DNA from: Ichthyophis bannanicus
Taxonomy: Eukaryota; Chordata; Amphibia; Gymnophiona; Ichthyophiidae
Direction of reading: 5' to 3'
Assembly (NCBI GenBank): GCA_033557465.1
Contig: CM066031.1
Location: 1,226,461,312 to 1,226,525,311, forward strand
DNA: 64,000 nucleotides
In this document: positions 63,366 to 64,000 of the stretch, one piece after another
Position numbering within the stretch: position 1 is the first letter of the stretch
How the letters are laid out: each line of letters starts with the position of its first letter
Program-made: the position numbers and the translations under genes
The notes under the pieces: model-generated
The model's database searches: none
What the model was told of the DNA's origin: nothing
The model's input: only the letters and a program-made list of their open reading frames with translations

Positions 63366-64000
63366 ACTCAGGGGCACTAACTGCCAGGAAAGTCTTGACT
63401 GAGGTAGTGTAGAGGAAAGGCCTCATTTTACCTTTGGTTAGCAAACATCTATGAAATTAGAATGTTACTGCTTGGACGTATAAAATGTTAATGGCGTCTT
63501 CTAAGTAAAATTACCTAAAAGAAAACCAAGACAGATGATTGACAAAATCTGTTTCTGAGACTAATGAAGAGAAAGAAATGCCTCTGACTGACAAATTTGC
63601 ATCTATTGTACAGTGTATCTTCAGTACTGCTCCATTTAGCTTGTTTGACTGAGTTGTACTCCTGGGAAATTTCAATAAAAATTGTGCGGTTTTTAAAGAT
63701 TTGCAATTAGCATCATCATTCACATGACTAGCTTGCAGGATTGTAGGGTTTTGTTTTGTTTTTTTATTTTCATAGAGCTCCCTCCTATCACTGTGTATAT
63801 CTTTTTCATGGATCTTGCGGAATTTCAAATTTTGGTTCAAATGGTTCTGTGACTTTGAACATTGCGTAGCTCTGCAAATCAGTCAAGGAGAGCCATCAGG
63901 CTGACTGCCAGTTAACATCTTGATCAGCAGAAGGAGTTCTGTACTAGAAAAGCAGATGCTTTAATATTCCATGATGCACGTTCCAAGTATTTTCCTGTGA
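63366..64000. other. Unassigned stretch at right edge
   Basis: AT-rich sequence with no convincing coding frame. The short minus-strand frames here are not recognisable. Confidence 0.5.

Noticed and set aside
1..64000. Host protein-coding genes, LTR retrotransposons or endogenous retroviruses
   Set aside because: All recognisable coding sequence belongs to non-LTR LINEs or DNA transposons. No LTR pair, primer-binding site or gag/pol/env-type frame was seen.

Overview
This window looks like intergenic DNA from a large, repeat-rich vertebrate genome. I find no host protein-coding gene and no canonical tRNA or rRNA gene. Almost everything recognisable is a transposable element: CR1-like, L2-like, L1 and RTE non-LTR retrotransposons, a CORE/MIR-type SINE with an L2-like tail, hAT miniature elements, a Tc1/mariner terminus, and a family of large PIF/Harbinger-like DNA transposons. 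The mixture (active-looking L2, CR1 and L1 plus abundant hAT and Harbinger) suggests an amphibian, perhaps a caecilian, or another large-genome non-mammalian vertebrate. That taxonomic guess is weak and rests on repeat composition alone.

Layout. 1-5.7 kb: a minus-strand CR1-like element running off the left edge with an open endonuclease frame, an RTE fragment, LINE tails and nested hAT inverted repeats. 5.7-10.6 kb: Harbinger-like copy A, inserted into one arm of a palindromic miniature element. 10.6-15.1 kb: simple repeats and a minus-strand L2-like fragment. 15.1-19.7 kb: Harbinger-like copy B with a 56-bp tandem array. 19.7-24.6 kb: a decayed Myb/SANT-like domain, SINE and CR1 fragments, a Tc1 end and a 38-bp minisatellite. 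24.9-33.4 kb: two minus-strand L2-like elements, the first split by a SINE and a hAT miniature element.

33.8-59.4 kb: one old plus-strand L2-like element ('LINE X') cut into at least five pieces by successive insertions: two unclassified repeats, a near full-length CR1 with an esterase-type ORF1, an L2 fragment that itself contains a CR1 fragment, and the 13.4-kb Harbinger-like copy C, which in turn contains a near-intact 5.4-kb L1. 59.4-64 kb: another split L2-like element and CR1 fragments.

The most interesting system is the A/B/C family. All three share TIRs of the form GGGG-ATGTTTACTAA. The 3-bp target duplication is perfect (TTA) in C and has one mismatch in A and B. They also share a roughly 87-bp-arm hairpin near one end and an ancestral hAT insertion. 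They carry several tRNA-sized modules with pol III A-box-like and B-box-like sequences. Only copy C keeps a spliced Myb/SANT-like gene with an acidic tail. I see no DDE transposase in any copy, so A and B look like internal-deletion derivatives that would need a transposase supplied elsewhere. C may supply only the DNA-binding partner protein. Both the Myb-like gene and L1 ORF2 are broken by a single extra C in a C-run.
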